Assembly (NCBI RefSeq): GCF_030758975.1
Contig: NZ_CP132359.1
Location: 1,132,811 to 1,196,810, forward strand
Direction of reading: 5' to 3'
Length of the DNA stretch: 64,000 nucleotides
From: Bosea beijingensis
Lineage (GTDB): Bacteria > Pseudomonadota > Alphaproteobacteria > Rhizobiales > Beijerinckiaceae
Notes under the pieces: generated by a model
Databases searched by the model: none
Told to the model about the DNA's origin: nothing
What the model saw: the letters and a program-made list of their open reading frames with translations, nothing else
Position numbers and translations under genes: made by a program
Shown: positions 17,276-25,299 of the stretch, one piece after another
Numbering within the stretch: position 1 is the first letter of the stretch
How the letters are laid out: each line of letters starts with the position of its first letter

Positions 17276-18061
17276 TCAAAGCACACCCTTCCGCGATTCG
17301 GGCTCGATCAGATACTCGACATGCCGGCGCCCAGAAGCGCCCGGGCGGATCGAGACTGCGACGCCGAAGATGCGCTGGATCGCCTCTGCGGTCAGGACTT
17401 CCTCCGGCGTGCCGGCCGCCTGCAGGCGGCCGTCATGCAGCAGCGCGATCTCGTCGCAGAACATGGCGGCGAGGTTGAGGTCGTGCAGAGCCATGATGCA
17501 GGTAATGCCGAGGCGGCGGACCAGGCTCAGGATCGAGAGCTGGTGCCGGATATCGAGATGGTTCGTCGGCTCGTCGAGGATCAGTTCGCTCGGCTCCTGC
17601 GCGAGCGCACGGGCGATATGGACGCGCTGGCGCTCGCCACCAGAGAGCGTGTGCCAGAACTGGTCGTGACGCTCGAGGAGCCCGACCCGCGCCAGCGCCT
17701 CGTTGACGGCGGCCTCGTCAGCCTCGCTCCAGGAGGCGAGCGCAGCGCGGTGCGGCGTGCGGCCGAGGCGGACGACATCGCAGACGGAGAGCTGGATCTC
17801 GGTCGTCGCCTGCTGCTCGACGAAGGCGAGGCGGCGGGCGAGCTCGCGGCGCGGCACGGACGCAATGTCGTTCCCGTCGAGCGTGACGACGCCGCTCGCG
17901 ACATTGCGCAGGCGGCAGAGCAACCTGAGCAGGCTCGACTTGCCTGAGCCGTTCGGGCCGATCAGTCCGAGCACCCGGCCGGGCGCGGCTTCCAGCGTCA
18001 CGCCATCGACGATCATCCGGCCGCCGGCGCCCCAGCGGACCTCGCGGGTCGCGAGCGTCAT
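17276..18061 (-). CDS. ABC transporter ATP-binding protein, FecE/BtuD type (riboswitch-linked importer)
   Basis: A 261-residue ATPase of the iron-siderophore/B12 import class. ATG 18061 overlaps the stop of the permease gene upstream. Walker A is GPNGSGKSS near residue 37, the Q-loop is FVEQQATTEIQ, the signature is LSGGERQRVHIARALAQ, Walker B is ELILDEPTNHLDI and the switch is MALHDLNLAA. It is the last gene of a three-gene reverse operon whose leader is a cobalamin riboswitch, so the transported compound is probably a corrinoid or a related metal chelate. Confidence 0.9.
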   Translation of the reverse strand: MTLATREVRWGAGGRMIVDGVTLEAAPGRVLGLIGPNGSGKSSLLRLLCRLRNVASGVVTLDGNDIASVPRRELARRLAFVEQQATTEIQLSVCDVVRLGRTPHRAALASWSEADEAAVNEALARVGLLERHDQFWHTLSGGERQRVHIARALAQEPSELILDEPTNHLDIRHQLSILSLVRRLGITCIMALHDLNLAAMFCDEIALLHDGRLQAAGTPEEVLTAEAIQRIFGVAVSIRPGASGRRHVEYLIEPESRKGVL

Positions 18062-19101
18062 GCCGGCCTCCGGGCGCGATAGAGGATCAAGGCGAAGACC
18101 GGCGCGCCGAACAGCGCCGTCACCACGCCGATCGGCAAGATCTGCTGAGGGATCAGGATGCGGGAGAGGATGTCGGCGAGGATCATGAAGATCGCGCCGA
18201 TGACGAGGCAGGCCGGCAGCAGGCGGGCATGGCCGGAGCCGACGAGGAAGCGCGCGGCATGGGGGATGATCAGGCCGACGAAGCCGACCGTGCCGACGAT
18301 CGAGACCATCACCGCCGTCATCACCGCCGTCGTCGCGAAAAGCACGACCTTGACCCGCGTGACCGCGACGCCGAGCGAGGCCGCCGCATCGACGCCGAAG
18401 GCGAAGGCGTCGAGCGCCTTGGCGTGCAGCATGCAGATACCGAAGCCGATGAAGGCGACCGGCGCCGCCATCCAGATGTCGGGCCAGCGCACGCCGCCGA
18501 AATTGCCGAGCAGCCAGAACATCACGCCGCGCGCCTGCTCGGCGCTGGCCATGGTCGTGACGATCGTCGCGGTCGCGGCATTGAAGAGCTGCGAGGTGGC
18601 GACACCGGCAAGGATGACGCGATCGCTCGCCCCACCCGCCCCCGTCGCCAGCAAGGCGACGACGACGAGCGCGGCGCAGGAGCCGATGAAGGCGCCGGCA
18701 GAGACCGAAAGCACCGCGCCGCCGATGCTGATGCCGAGGATCAGCACCGCGACAGCGCCGGTCGAGGCGCCGGCCGAGATGCCGAGGATATAGGGTTCGG
18801 CCAGTGGATTGCGCAGCAGAGCCTGGAGGATAGCACCCGATAACGCGAGCGCGCCGCCGCACAAGCCTGCCATCAGCGCGCGGCTCAGGCGGTAATCGAA
18901 GATCACGCCCTGCTGGATTGCGCTGACGGGAAAGTCGAGATCGAACAGCCCGTTGCCGAGGGCCTTCAAGGCCGTGTCCAGCGGGATGCGCATTTCGCCA
19001 ATCGTCACCGCCAGCGCGACCGAGAAGGTCAGCGCCAGCAGCGAGGCCAGCGCGATGCCGATCCGCACCGGCCAGTTCGGCTCATGGGCGGCGTGGCTCA
19101 A
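18058..19101 (-). CDS. ABC transporter permease, FecCD/BtuC type (riboswitch-linked importer)
   Basis: A 347-residue permease. No ATG lies near the conserved start, but TTG 19101 overlaps the binding-protein stop (TTGA), giving coupled translation; this start is inferred. Family motifs are DYRLSRALMAGLCGGALALS, GAILQALLRNPLAEPYILG, MFWLLGNFGGVRW and GTVGFVGLIIPHAARFLVG. A single permease gene is present, so it would act as a homodimer, as BtuC does, unlike the heterodimer of the neighbouring siderophore system. Confidence 0.88.
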   Translation of the reverse strand: MSHAAHEPNWPVRIGIALASLLALTFSVALAVTIGEMRIPLDTALKALGNGLFDLDFPVSAIQQGVIFDYRLSRALMAGLCGGALALSGAILQALLRNPLAEPYILGISAGASTGAVAVLILGISIGGAVLSVSAGAFIGSCAALVVVALLATGAGGASDRVILAGVATSQLFNAATATIVTTMASAEQARGVMFWLLGNFGGVRWPDIWMAAPVAFIGFGICMLHAKALDAFAFGVDAAASLGVAVTRVKVVLFATTAVMTAVMVSIVGTVGFVGLIIPHAARFLVGSGHARLLPACLVIGAIFMILADILSRILIPQQILPIGVVTALFGAPVFALILYRARRPA

Positions 19102-20144
19102 CGCGAGATCCCGAAGCCGGCGATCGCCGTGGCGAGGGTCTCGATGCCGTCGATCGTGTCGAGCCCGGCGCGCGTCGCGCCGACATCCATGATGACGATG
19201 CGGCCATTCTTCACGGCGTCGAGCTTGCTGGCGACCGGGTCGGTCTTCAGGAAATCCAGCTTCTTCTCGATATCGTCTGCCGGGAAGCGGCGGCGATCCA
19301 TCTTCACGGTGACGATCACGGCCGGATTGGCAGCGGCGATGCTCTCCCAGCCGACCAGCGGCCATTCCTCATTGGTCGAAATGATGTTGCGGGCGCCGAG
19401 CTTGGACAGGATATAGGCGGGAACGCCGTTCTTGCCGGCCATGAAGCCGTCGCCCTTGATGTCCTTGCTGGAGAACCAGACGACGACCGGCACGTCCTGC
19501 GCCTTCAGCCTGGCGACCTGCTCGACGGCCTTGTCCTCGCGCGCCTTGAGCTCGGCGACGAGCTTCTCGGCCCGGTCGGCGACGTCGAAGATCTCGCCGA
19601 ATTCGCGGATGTTGCGATAGACCAGTTCCATCGTGAACATCTGGGTGCGAACGCCGTCGCCTGCGCCGGAATTGTCCTTGCCGATGCAGTCGGTCGGCGA
19701 GACATAAGTCGGCACCTTCACCTTGGCGAACTGGTCGCGCTTGCCGACGATGCCGTTCGGCCCGACATGCCATTCGAACATCGCGGTGACGAGATCGGGC
19801 TCCTGCGCCAGCACGGCCTCGAAACTCGGGTCGTTATCGGCGAGGCGCTTCACCTTGGCGTTGACGGCCTCATAGGGCTTGGCCACCGGCGAGAACCAGA
19901 CCGCCGTACCGACGACGCGGTCACCGAGGCCGAGCGCATAAAGGATCTCCGTCTGGGTCTGGCCGATCGCGACGACGCGCTTGGGCGCGGCGTCGAAAGT
20001 GATCGTCTCGCGGCAATTCTCAAGGGTCAGCGGATACTTGGTCGGCGCGGCATTGGCCGTACCGGCGGCGAGAGCGCCGAACAGCGCGACGGCGGACAGG
20101 CGAAGCAGGGTGTTGAACGGGCGCGCAGCCGGCATCGAGGCCAT
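19098..20144 (-). CDS. ABC transporter substrate-binding protein, BtuF/FecB-like (riboswitch-linked importer)
   Basis: A 348-residue periplasmic protein. ATG 20144 gives a good signal peptide (LLRLSAVALFGALAAG, cleavage after TANA); ATG 20135 is a close alternative. The class-III binding fold is indicated by LTLENCRETITFDAAPKRVV, QTQTEILYALGLGDRVVG, FEAVLAQEPDLVTA and the long linker helix before VPVVVWFSSKDI. It is longer than E. coli BtuF. It heads the reverse three-gene importer operon, which is preceded by a cobalamin riboswitch about 220 bases upstream and a Zur-like palindrome ending two bases before the start codon. Corrinoid uptake is the leading idea; a metal chelate is possible. Confidence 0.85.
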   Translation of the reverse strand: MASMPAARPFNTLLRLSAVALFGALAAGTANAAPTKYPLTLENCRETITFDAAPKRVVAIGQTQTEILYALGLGDRVVGTAVWFSPVAKPYEAVNAKVKRLADNDPSFEAVLAQEPDLVTAMFEWHVGPNGIVGKRDQFAKVKVPTYVSPTDCIGKDNSGAGDGVRTQMFTMELVYRNIREFGEIFDVADRAEKLVAELKAREDKAVEQVARLKAQDVPVVVWFSSKDIKGDGFMAGKNGVPAYILSKLGARNIISTNEEWPLVGWESIAAANPAVIVTVKMDRRRFPADDIEKKLDFLKTDPVASKLDAVKNGRIVIMDVGATRAGLDTIDGIETLATAIAGFGISR

Positions 20145-20146
20145 CC

Positions 20147-20169
20147 GAAATGTAACAATGTTGCATTTC
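20147..20169. promoter_or_regulatory. Zur-like palindromic operator
   Basis: A 23-base palindrome: the left arm GAAATGTAACA, one central base, then TGTTGCATTTC. Ten of eleven paired positions match. It has the same length and outer arms (GAAATG ... CATTTC) as the Zur zinc-repressor box known from gammaproteobacteria. It lies immediately upstream of the binding-protein ATG and in the leader between the cobalamin riboswitch and the gene. Binding here would block an internal promoter or initiation of translation; the regulator identity is an inference from the motif. Confidence 0.45.
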
Positions 20170-20365
20170 TGATAGAGTGCGCGGCAGGCAGCCGTCAAGC
20201 CGCCCCGGGCGGCCTGTGCATTGATCTTCGTGAACATGAGTTTCATCGCTCCCCGAGATGACGGCCGGGGCAGCTTTGGGCATGTGGGGCGGGAGGCTGG
20301 CCGCAAGGGTCGCCATCGACACACAGGCTTCGGAACACCCCGTCCGAAAGACGTCTTCGACGACC

Positions 20366-20550
20366 GGGGCAGGTCTCCTGGCTCGCGGGTCGATGCCTGT
20401 TCCGCCCGGCCTTCCCGGCGCCTCGGGCGCCAGTGGACGATGGACGGAGAGCTCGCCGCTTACAGTTGCGGGGGCAGCCTCGGCATTGGCGCTAGGCGCG
20501 CCTCACCGAATTCCCTCTTAGCTCCGGGAGCAACCCGGAGAACCTCGATC
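20366..20550 (-). promoter_or_regulatory. cobalamin (AdoCbl) riboswitch
   Basis: Read on the reverse strand, this stretch carries the conserved parts of the B12 riboswitch in order: GAGGTTCTCCGGGTTGCTCC at the 5' side, GAGGGAATTCGGTGAGG (20517-20501), the invariant core GCTGCCCCCGCAACTGTAAG (about 20478-20457), CCACTGG, GGGAAGGCCGGGCG, and the B12-box end AGCCAGGAGACCTGCC (20383-20368). It precedes the reverse importer operon starting at 20144 and should reduce its expression when adenosylcobalamin is plentiful. About 220 bases separate it from the first start codon. No strong terminator with a T-tract was found in that leader, so the expression platform is unclear. No other gene is evident between 20145 and 20597. 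Confidence 0.92.
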
Positions 20551-20597
20551 GGCGCACACCCTATAAGGGCGTGGCGCTGCGTCAAGCCGGCATCGTG

Positions 20598-21776
20598 TCA
20601 GAGCCTTGGCGTGCTGTAGAGCCGCTTGCCGCCGACGGAGATCTCGACCTCCTGCAGATAGCCGCGCAGCGCCGTCGTCGCGACCTCGATGCCGAGGCCG
20701 GGCGCGTCGGGCGCGGCGACCTGCCCGTTCGCGTCGCGTTCCAGATGATTGGCTGAGATCGCCGTGGCCAGCGGCTTCGGCATGGCCGGATATTCGCAGA
20801 TCTCGTGATCGGCGAGGCCGGCATAGGGCTGGAGCGAGGCCGAGAGAGCGAGATGCGAGGTGAAGGTGTGGTTGACGAAGGTCACGCCCTTGGCGACCGC
20901 GTAATCCGCCACCGCCTTGGACGGGCCAATACCGCCGATGCGGCCGCAATCGATCTGGACGTAGCCGATGCCGCCATAGTCGATGAGCTGCCGCGCCATC
21001 GACTCGTTATGGGCGCCCTCCCCGCCGGCCAGCCGGACCTTGGGGCTGCGTTTGGCTAGCGCGCCATAAGGTTCGAGCGCGCTGGCATGGAAGGGCTCCT
21101 CGAACCAGAGCACGTTCGCCTTCTCCATGGCGGGCAGACGGGCGGCGGCGCGCTCGACGTCCTCGATGAAGATCTGGCCGGTATCGACGAGCAGGATGCC
21201 ATCCTGCCCCAAACCCTCGCGAGCGGCGACGAAATGCTCGGCATCAGCCTCGACGCTGCCGCGACCGATCGGCCCCCAGCCGAACTTGGCGGCGCGGAAG
21301 CTGCCCTTGCGGGCATCGCGGGCGCGTTCGAGAGTTTCCTGCGCCGTGTCGCCGAAAAGGACCGAGGCATAGGGCGTCTTGGGATGGCTTTTCGCGTATC
21401 CGAGCAGGCGCCAGACCGGTTCTGACCGCATCTTGCCGAGGATGTCCCACAAGGCCATCTCGACGCCCGAGAAGGTATGCGGCGCCTGCAGCAGGTCCAT
21501 CGAGTTATAGGCGACAGCCGCGGCGATGCGGGCGATATCCTCCGGGCTTTCAAGCGCCTGGCCGAGCACGGAGTCGGCGACCGGCCGGCAGACGCCATGC
21601 GACATCGGGCAAATGAAGGCGGCGATGGAAGGCAATGGCGCCGCCTCGCATTCGCCCCAGCCGACATGGCCACCGGCGGCGACCCTGACCAGCAGCGCAT
21701 CCTGGCTGCCATCGGCCTCATCGGTGACGACAGGCATGGCGAGATAGAAGAAATCGACGGCCTCGATCCTGGGCAC
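20598..21776 (-). CDS. mandelate racemase/muconate lactonizing enzyme family protein
   Basis: A 392-residue enolase-superfamily enzyme. GTG 21776 is chosen because AAGGAGAGG lies just upstream. Metal ligands are the Asp of LLVDTGQ, the Glu of WFEEPFH and the Glu of AGGEGAH. The general acid/base candidates are the Lys of AAKFGWGP, the Asp of QIDCGRIGG and the His of NHTFTS. The second Lys of the usual KxK motif is Gly. The same K-x-GWGP pattern occurs in the enzyme at 28755-29951. Such enzymes abstract a proton alpha to a carboxylate, usually dehydrating or epimerising acid sugars or dipeptides. It follows the M81 gene at an 11-base gap, in one operon. Confidence 0.85.
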   Translation of the reverse strand: MPRIEAVDFFYLAMPVVTDEADGSQDALLVRVAAGGHVGWGECEAAPLPSIAAFICPMSHGVCRPVADSVLGQALESPEDIARIAAAVAYNSMDLLQAPHTFSGVEMALWDILGKMRSEPVWRLLGYAKSHPKTPYASVLFGDTAQETLERARDARKGSFRAAKFGWGPIGRGSVEADAEHFVAAREGLGQDGILLVDTGQIFIEDVERAAARLPAMEKANVLWFEEPFHASALEPYGALAKRSPKVRLAGGEGAHNESMARQLIDYGGIGYVQIDCGRIGGIGPSKAVADYAVAKGVTFVNHTFTSHLALSASLQPYAGLADHEICEYPAMPKPLATAISANHLERDANGQVAAPDAPGLGIEVATTALRGYLQEVEISVGGKRLYSTPRL

Positions 21777-21787
21777 GGGTCCTCTCC

Positions 21788-23281
21788 TTACAATTCGTAG
21801 ATCGTGGCACGAGGCGCGAAGGTGACGCCCTCGTCGAGCGGGTAGATCGGCCGCGCGCAGATGGTGTGGCCGAGGCTCTTCAGGTTGGCGGAGGTCGCTC
21901 CGGGCGCGTCGATGTTGAAGTTCCGCGCGCACCACTGGTCGAACATGTGGAATTCGGTGTGCGGCGACTTCACCACGATCAGGTCGAAATCGGTCGGGTC
22001 TATGCCGTTGGCGTAATACATCGCACGGTCGAACAGGCTGACTGAACGGCTCATCACGACGACGGTGATGTTGTCCCAAGTGAGCACTGCGGTCGGCCCG
22101 GCGCTGAGCGGCGCCTTCATCGTCTCCAGCGCGGCTTCGCCATCCGAGAGCAGCTTGACCTTGACCTTGGCCTTCACCTGCATCGGCGGGAAGCGGGCGG
22201 GATCGATCGAGCCGCCGAGCGTGACCTCGATCGTCGCCCCGACGCCCGCCTTATGCGCCGCAGCCGCGGCCGGGGCATCGACGATCTGGGCCAGCACCCG
22301 CTTGCCGTAGCCGGCCTTCCGCAAGGCGGCGAGGATCAGGTTGCTGTCGCCGGAGGCGCCGGAGGAGGTCGCGTCGGCGGCATCGGTGAAGATCACCGGG
22401 CCGTCGATGCTGCGGGCCTGAGCGACGGCGCGGTCGAGCGGGACAAGCTTGCCCTGCATGCGGAAGCGCAACGGCCAGAACTCCTCGGCGAGCCGGAGCG
22501 CCTCGCGCTCGGCGGTTGCCTTATCGCCATCGGTGAGGATCAGCACCTGCGAGCAGAGCTCGGGTACATCGGTGAAGGGATTGCCGATCATGATGCCGGC
22601 GGCGAGCGCCCGCCCCTCCTCCTCCAGCCGGCGGCATTCGGCGAGCAGTTCGCCATAGCAGCCGGTCTTGGTGATGAGCTCGTCGCCGCGCACCAGCGCG
22701 GGGATGACGACGCGGGCGGCGACGGGCCTGATGCCGCCAGCCATCAGCTTGAGCAGGAGTTCGGCGGCGCGCCGGCCTGTGTCGGCGAAATCGACATGGG
22801 GATAGGTCCAGTAGATCGCGAAACCGTCGACATTGCGCAGCATCCGGTCGGTCAGGATGCCGTGCAGGTCGAGCGAGATCACGATCGGCATATCCGGGCC
22901 GACGCGCTCGCGCAGCTTCTCCAGCAGGTAGCCTTCGGGGTCGAGTTCACCATCGGCGCCCATCGCGCCATGCAGCGAGACATAGATGCCGTCGATGCGG
23001 TCGAGCTTGGCGAAGATCGCGGCGAGGATTTCCTCCGAGAGCTTCTTCCAGCCCGCGGCCGAGAGCGGGCCGGCGCTGCCGGAGCGGGCGCAGATCGTCG
23101 GCACGATCTCGATATCGAGCCTCGCCTCGAAGACGGCGAGCGCGCCGCCGAGCTCCTGGTTCTGGCCGCGCTGGATGTAGAGGCCGTCGCCATGATGGAT
23201 CAGGAAATTCTCGTAATGCGACGGCAGCGGGTTGAAGGAGGAAATCTCCTGCTTGCAGTCGGCGATCAGGATGCGCTTCAT
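21788..23281 (-). CDS. M81-family (MlrC/microcystinase C-like) hydrolase
   Basis: A 497-residue protein of the M81/DUF1485 family, whose founding member MlrC cleaves linearised microcystin peptides. ATG 23281 gives MKRILIADCKQEISSFNPLP, matching the usual start with an H/Q-E-x-x-x-F-[NS]-P motif. Other family stretches are YVSLHGAMGADGELDPEGYL, VISLDLHGILTDRM, DGFAIYWTYPHVDFADTG and TSSGASGDSN. It is cytoplasmic by lack of a signal. Embedded between an enolase-family gene and peptide-type ABC permeases, it probably hydrolyses an amide or peptide bond in the imported substrate (inference). Confidence 0.88.
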   Translation of the reverse strand: MKRILIADCKQEISSFNPLPSHYENFLIHHGDGLYIQRGQNQELGGALAVFEARLDIEIVPTICARSGSAGPLSAAGWKKLSEEILAAIFAKLDRIDGIYVSLHGAMGADGELDPEGYLLEKLRERVGPDMPIVISLDLHGILTDRMLRNVDGFAIYWTYPHVDFADTGRRAAELLLKLMAGGIRPVAARVVIPALVRGDELITKTGCYGELLAECRRLEEEGRALAAGIMIGNPFTDVPELCSQVLILTDGDKATAEREALRLAEEFWPLRFRMQGKLVPLDRAVAQARSIDGPVIFTDAADATSSGASGDSNLILAALRKAGYGKRVLAQIVDAPAAAAAHKAGVGATIEVTLGGSIDPARFPPMQVKAKVKVKLLSDGEAALETMKAPLSAGPTAVLTWDNITVVVMSRSVSLFDRAMYYANGIDPTDFDLIVVKSPHTEFHMFDQWCARNFNIDAPGATSANLKSLGHTICARPIYPLDEGVTFAPRATIYEL

Positions 23282-23298
23282 CGTGCGGCTCCGGCGGG

Positions 23299-24147
23299 TC
23301 AGAATTTCAGGCGGGGGTCGAGTACGTCGCGCAGGCCGTCGCCGAGCAGGTTGAGGCCGAGCACGCAGGCGATGATCGCGAGGCCCGGAAACACCGTGAT
23401 CCACGGGGCCTCGCGCATGAAATCGCGCCCCTGGGCGATGATCGAGCCGAAGGAGGCGGCTGGCGGCGGCGGGCCGGCACCGACGAAGGACAGTGCCGCC
23501 TCGGCCAGCACCGCGATGGCGAAGACATAGGTCAGGCGCACGATCAGCGGGCCGGCGACGTTGCGCAGCACATGCTTGAACAGGATGGTCCATTCGCCGA
23601 CGCCGATCGAGCGCGCCGCGGCGATGTATTCCTGCTCCTTCTCGATCAGGACTGAGGCGCGCACGATGCGGGCCGTATGCGGGGTCGTGGCAATGGCGAG
23701 CGCGATCACGACATTGGTGAGCGAGGCGCCGAGCACCGCCGAGACGACCATGGCGAGCACGATCGAGGGGAAGGCCATCAGCGCGTCCATGATCCGCATG
23801 ATCGGCTGGTCGAGATGATAGAAATAACCGGCGATGGCGCCGCTCAGCGTGCCGGCAATCCCGGCCAGCACCACGGTACAGGCCCCGATGGCGAGCGAGA
23901 TGCGGGCGCCGATCATGACGCGGGAGAGGATGTCGCGGCCGAAATGATCGGTGCCGAACCAGTGGACAGCGCTGGGCGCGGCGAGCCGGGCGCGGACATT
24001 GCTCTTGAGCGGATCGAAGGGCGTGAGCCAATCGGCGGCGAGCGCGATCGCGACCATCAGCAGCACCAGCACGGCCCCGATCACGAAGGAACGGTTGCGA
24101 AAGAGGCGCCCCCAGAGGGCGCGGCCGACGAGTGGCGTGCCCTGCAT
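23299..24147 (-). CDS. ABC transporter permease, DppC/OppC type
   Basis: A 282-residue permease; ATG 24147 shares a base with the preceding gene's stop. DppC features are FVIGAVLVLLMVAIALAADW as helix one, HWFGTDHFGRDILSRVMIGA, the EAA loop QEYIAAARSIGVGEWTILFK and the end LLGDGLRDVLDPRLKF. It pairs with the DppB-type permease. No ATP-binding subunits are encoded in the surrounding island, so it must borrow ATPases from elsewhere. Confidence 0.9.
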   Translation of the reverse strand: MQGTPLVGRALWGRLFRNRSFVIGAVLVLLMVAIALAADWLTPFDPLKSNVRARLAAPSAVHWFGTDHFGRDILSRVMIGARISLAIGACTVVLAGIAGTLSGAIAGYFYHLDQPIMRIMDALMAFPSIVLAMVVSAVLGASLTNVVIALAIATTPHTARIVRASVLIEKEQEYIAAARSIGVGEWTILFKHVLRNVAGPLIVRLTYVFAIAVLAEAALSFVGAGPPPPAASFGSIIAQGRDFMREAPWITVFPGLAIIACVLGLNLLGDGLRDVLDPRLKF

Positions 24148-25091
24148 CAGGCCAGCCTCACGCGCGGATCGACCACGGCATAGAGGATGTCCACGACGAG
24201 ATTGATCGCGAGATAGACGACCGCGAGGAAGAGCAGGCCGCCCTGCAGCACCGGGAAATCGCGCGATGCGATGGCGCCGACGATCAGGCGGCCGATGCCG
24301 GGGATCGAGAAGACCTGCTCGACGATGACCGCGCCACCGAGCAAGGCGCCGGAGACGATGCCGATCACGGTGAGGATCGGGATCATCGCATTCGGCAATG
24401 CATGACGCAGGACGACATGGAGCTTGGCCAGCCCCTTGGCATCGGCGGTGCGGACATAGTCCTGGCTGAGCGTATCCAGCATCGAGGCGCGCGCCATGCG
24501 GGCGATGAAGCCGACCTGCACCAGCCCCAGCGTCAGCGCCGGGAGGACCATGCCGCGGAGCCATTCGCTCGGCGATTGCAGGAAGGGCGTGAAGCCACCG
24601 CTCGGCAGCCAGCCGAGCGACACGGCGAAGACCAGCACCATGACGAGGCCGAGCCAGAAATCCGGCACCGAGAGTCCGAGCAAGGCCGTTGTCATCACCG
24701 CCTGATCGGGCCAGCGATTGTGATTGACGGCCGCAATGATGCCGGCCGCGACGCCGAAAAACACGGCGAAGGCCAGAGCCAGCGCCGCCAGCGAGAGCGT
24801 GACCGGCAGGCGCTCGATCAGGGCCGCCGTTACGGAGCGGTTGAGCAGGATCGACTGGCCGAGATCGCCACTGAGGATGCGCCCGTACCAGCCGAGCATC
24901 TGCTGCGGCAGCGAGAGATCGAGCCCGAGCGCGCTGCGCAGCTTGGCGACCTGATCGGGCGTCGCCGAGGCGTCGAGGAAGGCCGCTGCCGGATCGCCCG
25001 GCACCAGCCAGATCAGCGCGAAGGACATCAGCGAGACCAGGACGAGCACGAGAAAGGCGCCCGCGAGCCGGCGGATCAGGAAATGTCCCAT
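24147..25091 (-). CDS. ABC transporter permease, DppB/OppB type
   Basis: A 314-residue permease with ATG 25091. It begins MGHFLIRRLAGAFLVLVLVS, has PGDPAAAFLDASATPDQVAK, a characteristic GDLGQSILLNRSV and the ATPase-contacting loop DYVRTADAKGLAKLHVVLRH, and ends YAVVDPRVRLA. Together with the following DppC-type gene it forms the membrane channel for the family-5 binding protein encoded upstream at 25300-26838. The 208-base gap before it contains a dispersed palindromic repeat, which may affect operon mRNA processing. Confidence 0.9.
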   Translation of the reverse strand: MGHFLIRRLAGAFLVLVLVSLMSFALIWLVPGDPAAAFLDASATPDQVAKLRSALGLDLSLPQQMLGWYGRILSGDLGQSILLNRSVTAALIERLPVTLSLAALALAFAVFFGVAAGIIAAVNHNRWPDQAVMTTALLGLSVPDFWLGLVMVLVFAVSLGWLPSGGFTPFLQSPSEWLRGMVLPALTLGLVQVGFIARMARASMLDTLSQDYVRTADAKGLAKLHVVLRHALPNAMIPILTVIGIVSGALLGGAVIVEQVFSIPGIGRLIVGAIASRDFPVLQGGLLFLAVVYLAINLVVDILYAVVDPRVRLA

Positions 25092-25135
25092 GCCGCCCTC
25101 CTTCCGAGCGTCAAAATTTCATTCAAACAAACGAG

Positions 25136-25245
25136 GTCATCCCGGGCGACCGGAGGGAGACCCGGGATCCATACCGGAGCGCTTCCGAAGAAGGTTCAGG
25201 CATGGATCCCGGATCGGCGCCGCTCGGCGGCTTGTCCGGGACGAC
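25136..25245. repeat. intergenic palindromic repeat element
   Basis: An imperfect long palindrome between two genes of one operon. Outer arms GTCATCCCGGGC and GTCCGGGACGAC pair with two mismatches; inner arms ACCCGGGATCCAT and ATGGATCCCGGAT pair with one. The form (CCCGGGATCCAT arms around a short divergent centre) is that of small dispersed repeats common in intergenic regions of Hyphomicrobiales genomes. Only one copy was noticed in this window. Transcribed, it would fold into a strong hairpin between the binding-protein and permease genes, which could stabilise the upstream message. Confidence 0.6.
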
Positions 25246-25299
25246 ACGGCTATGATGGCGTCGGTCGATACCTATGAAGGCAGGCATCGACCGTTGCGC

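Noticed and set aside
20020..20322. 100-codon reverse frame in the riboswitch leader with His-rich start (DETHVHEDQ)
   Set aside because: It runs into the binding-protein gene in the wrong frame and becomes Arg-rich there; a leader peptide is possible but unsupported.
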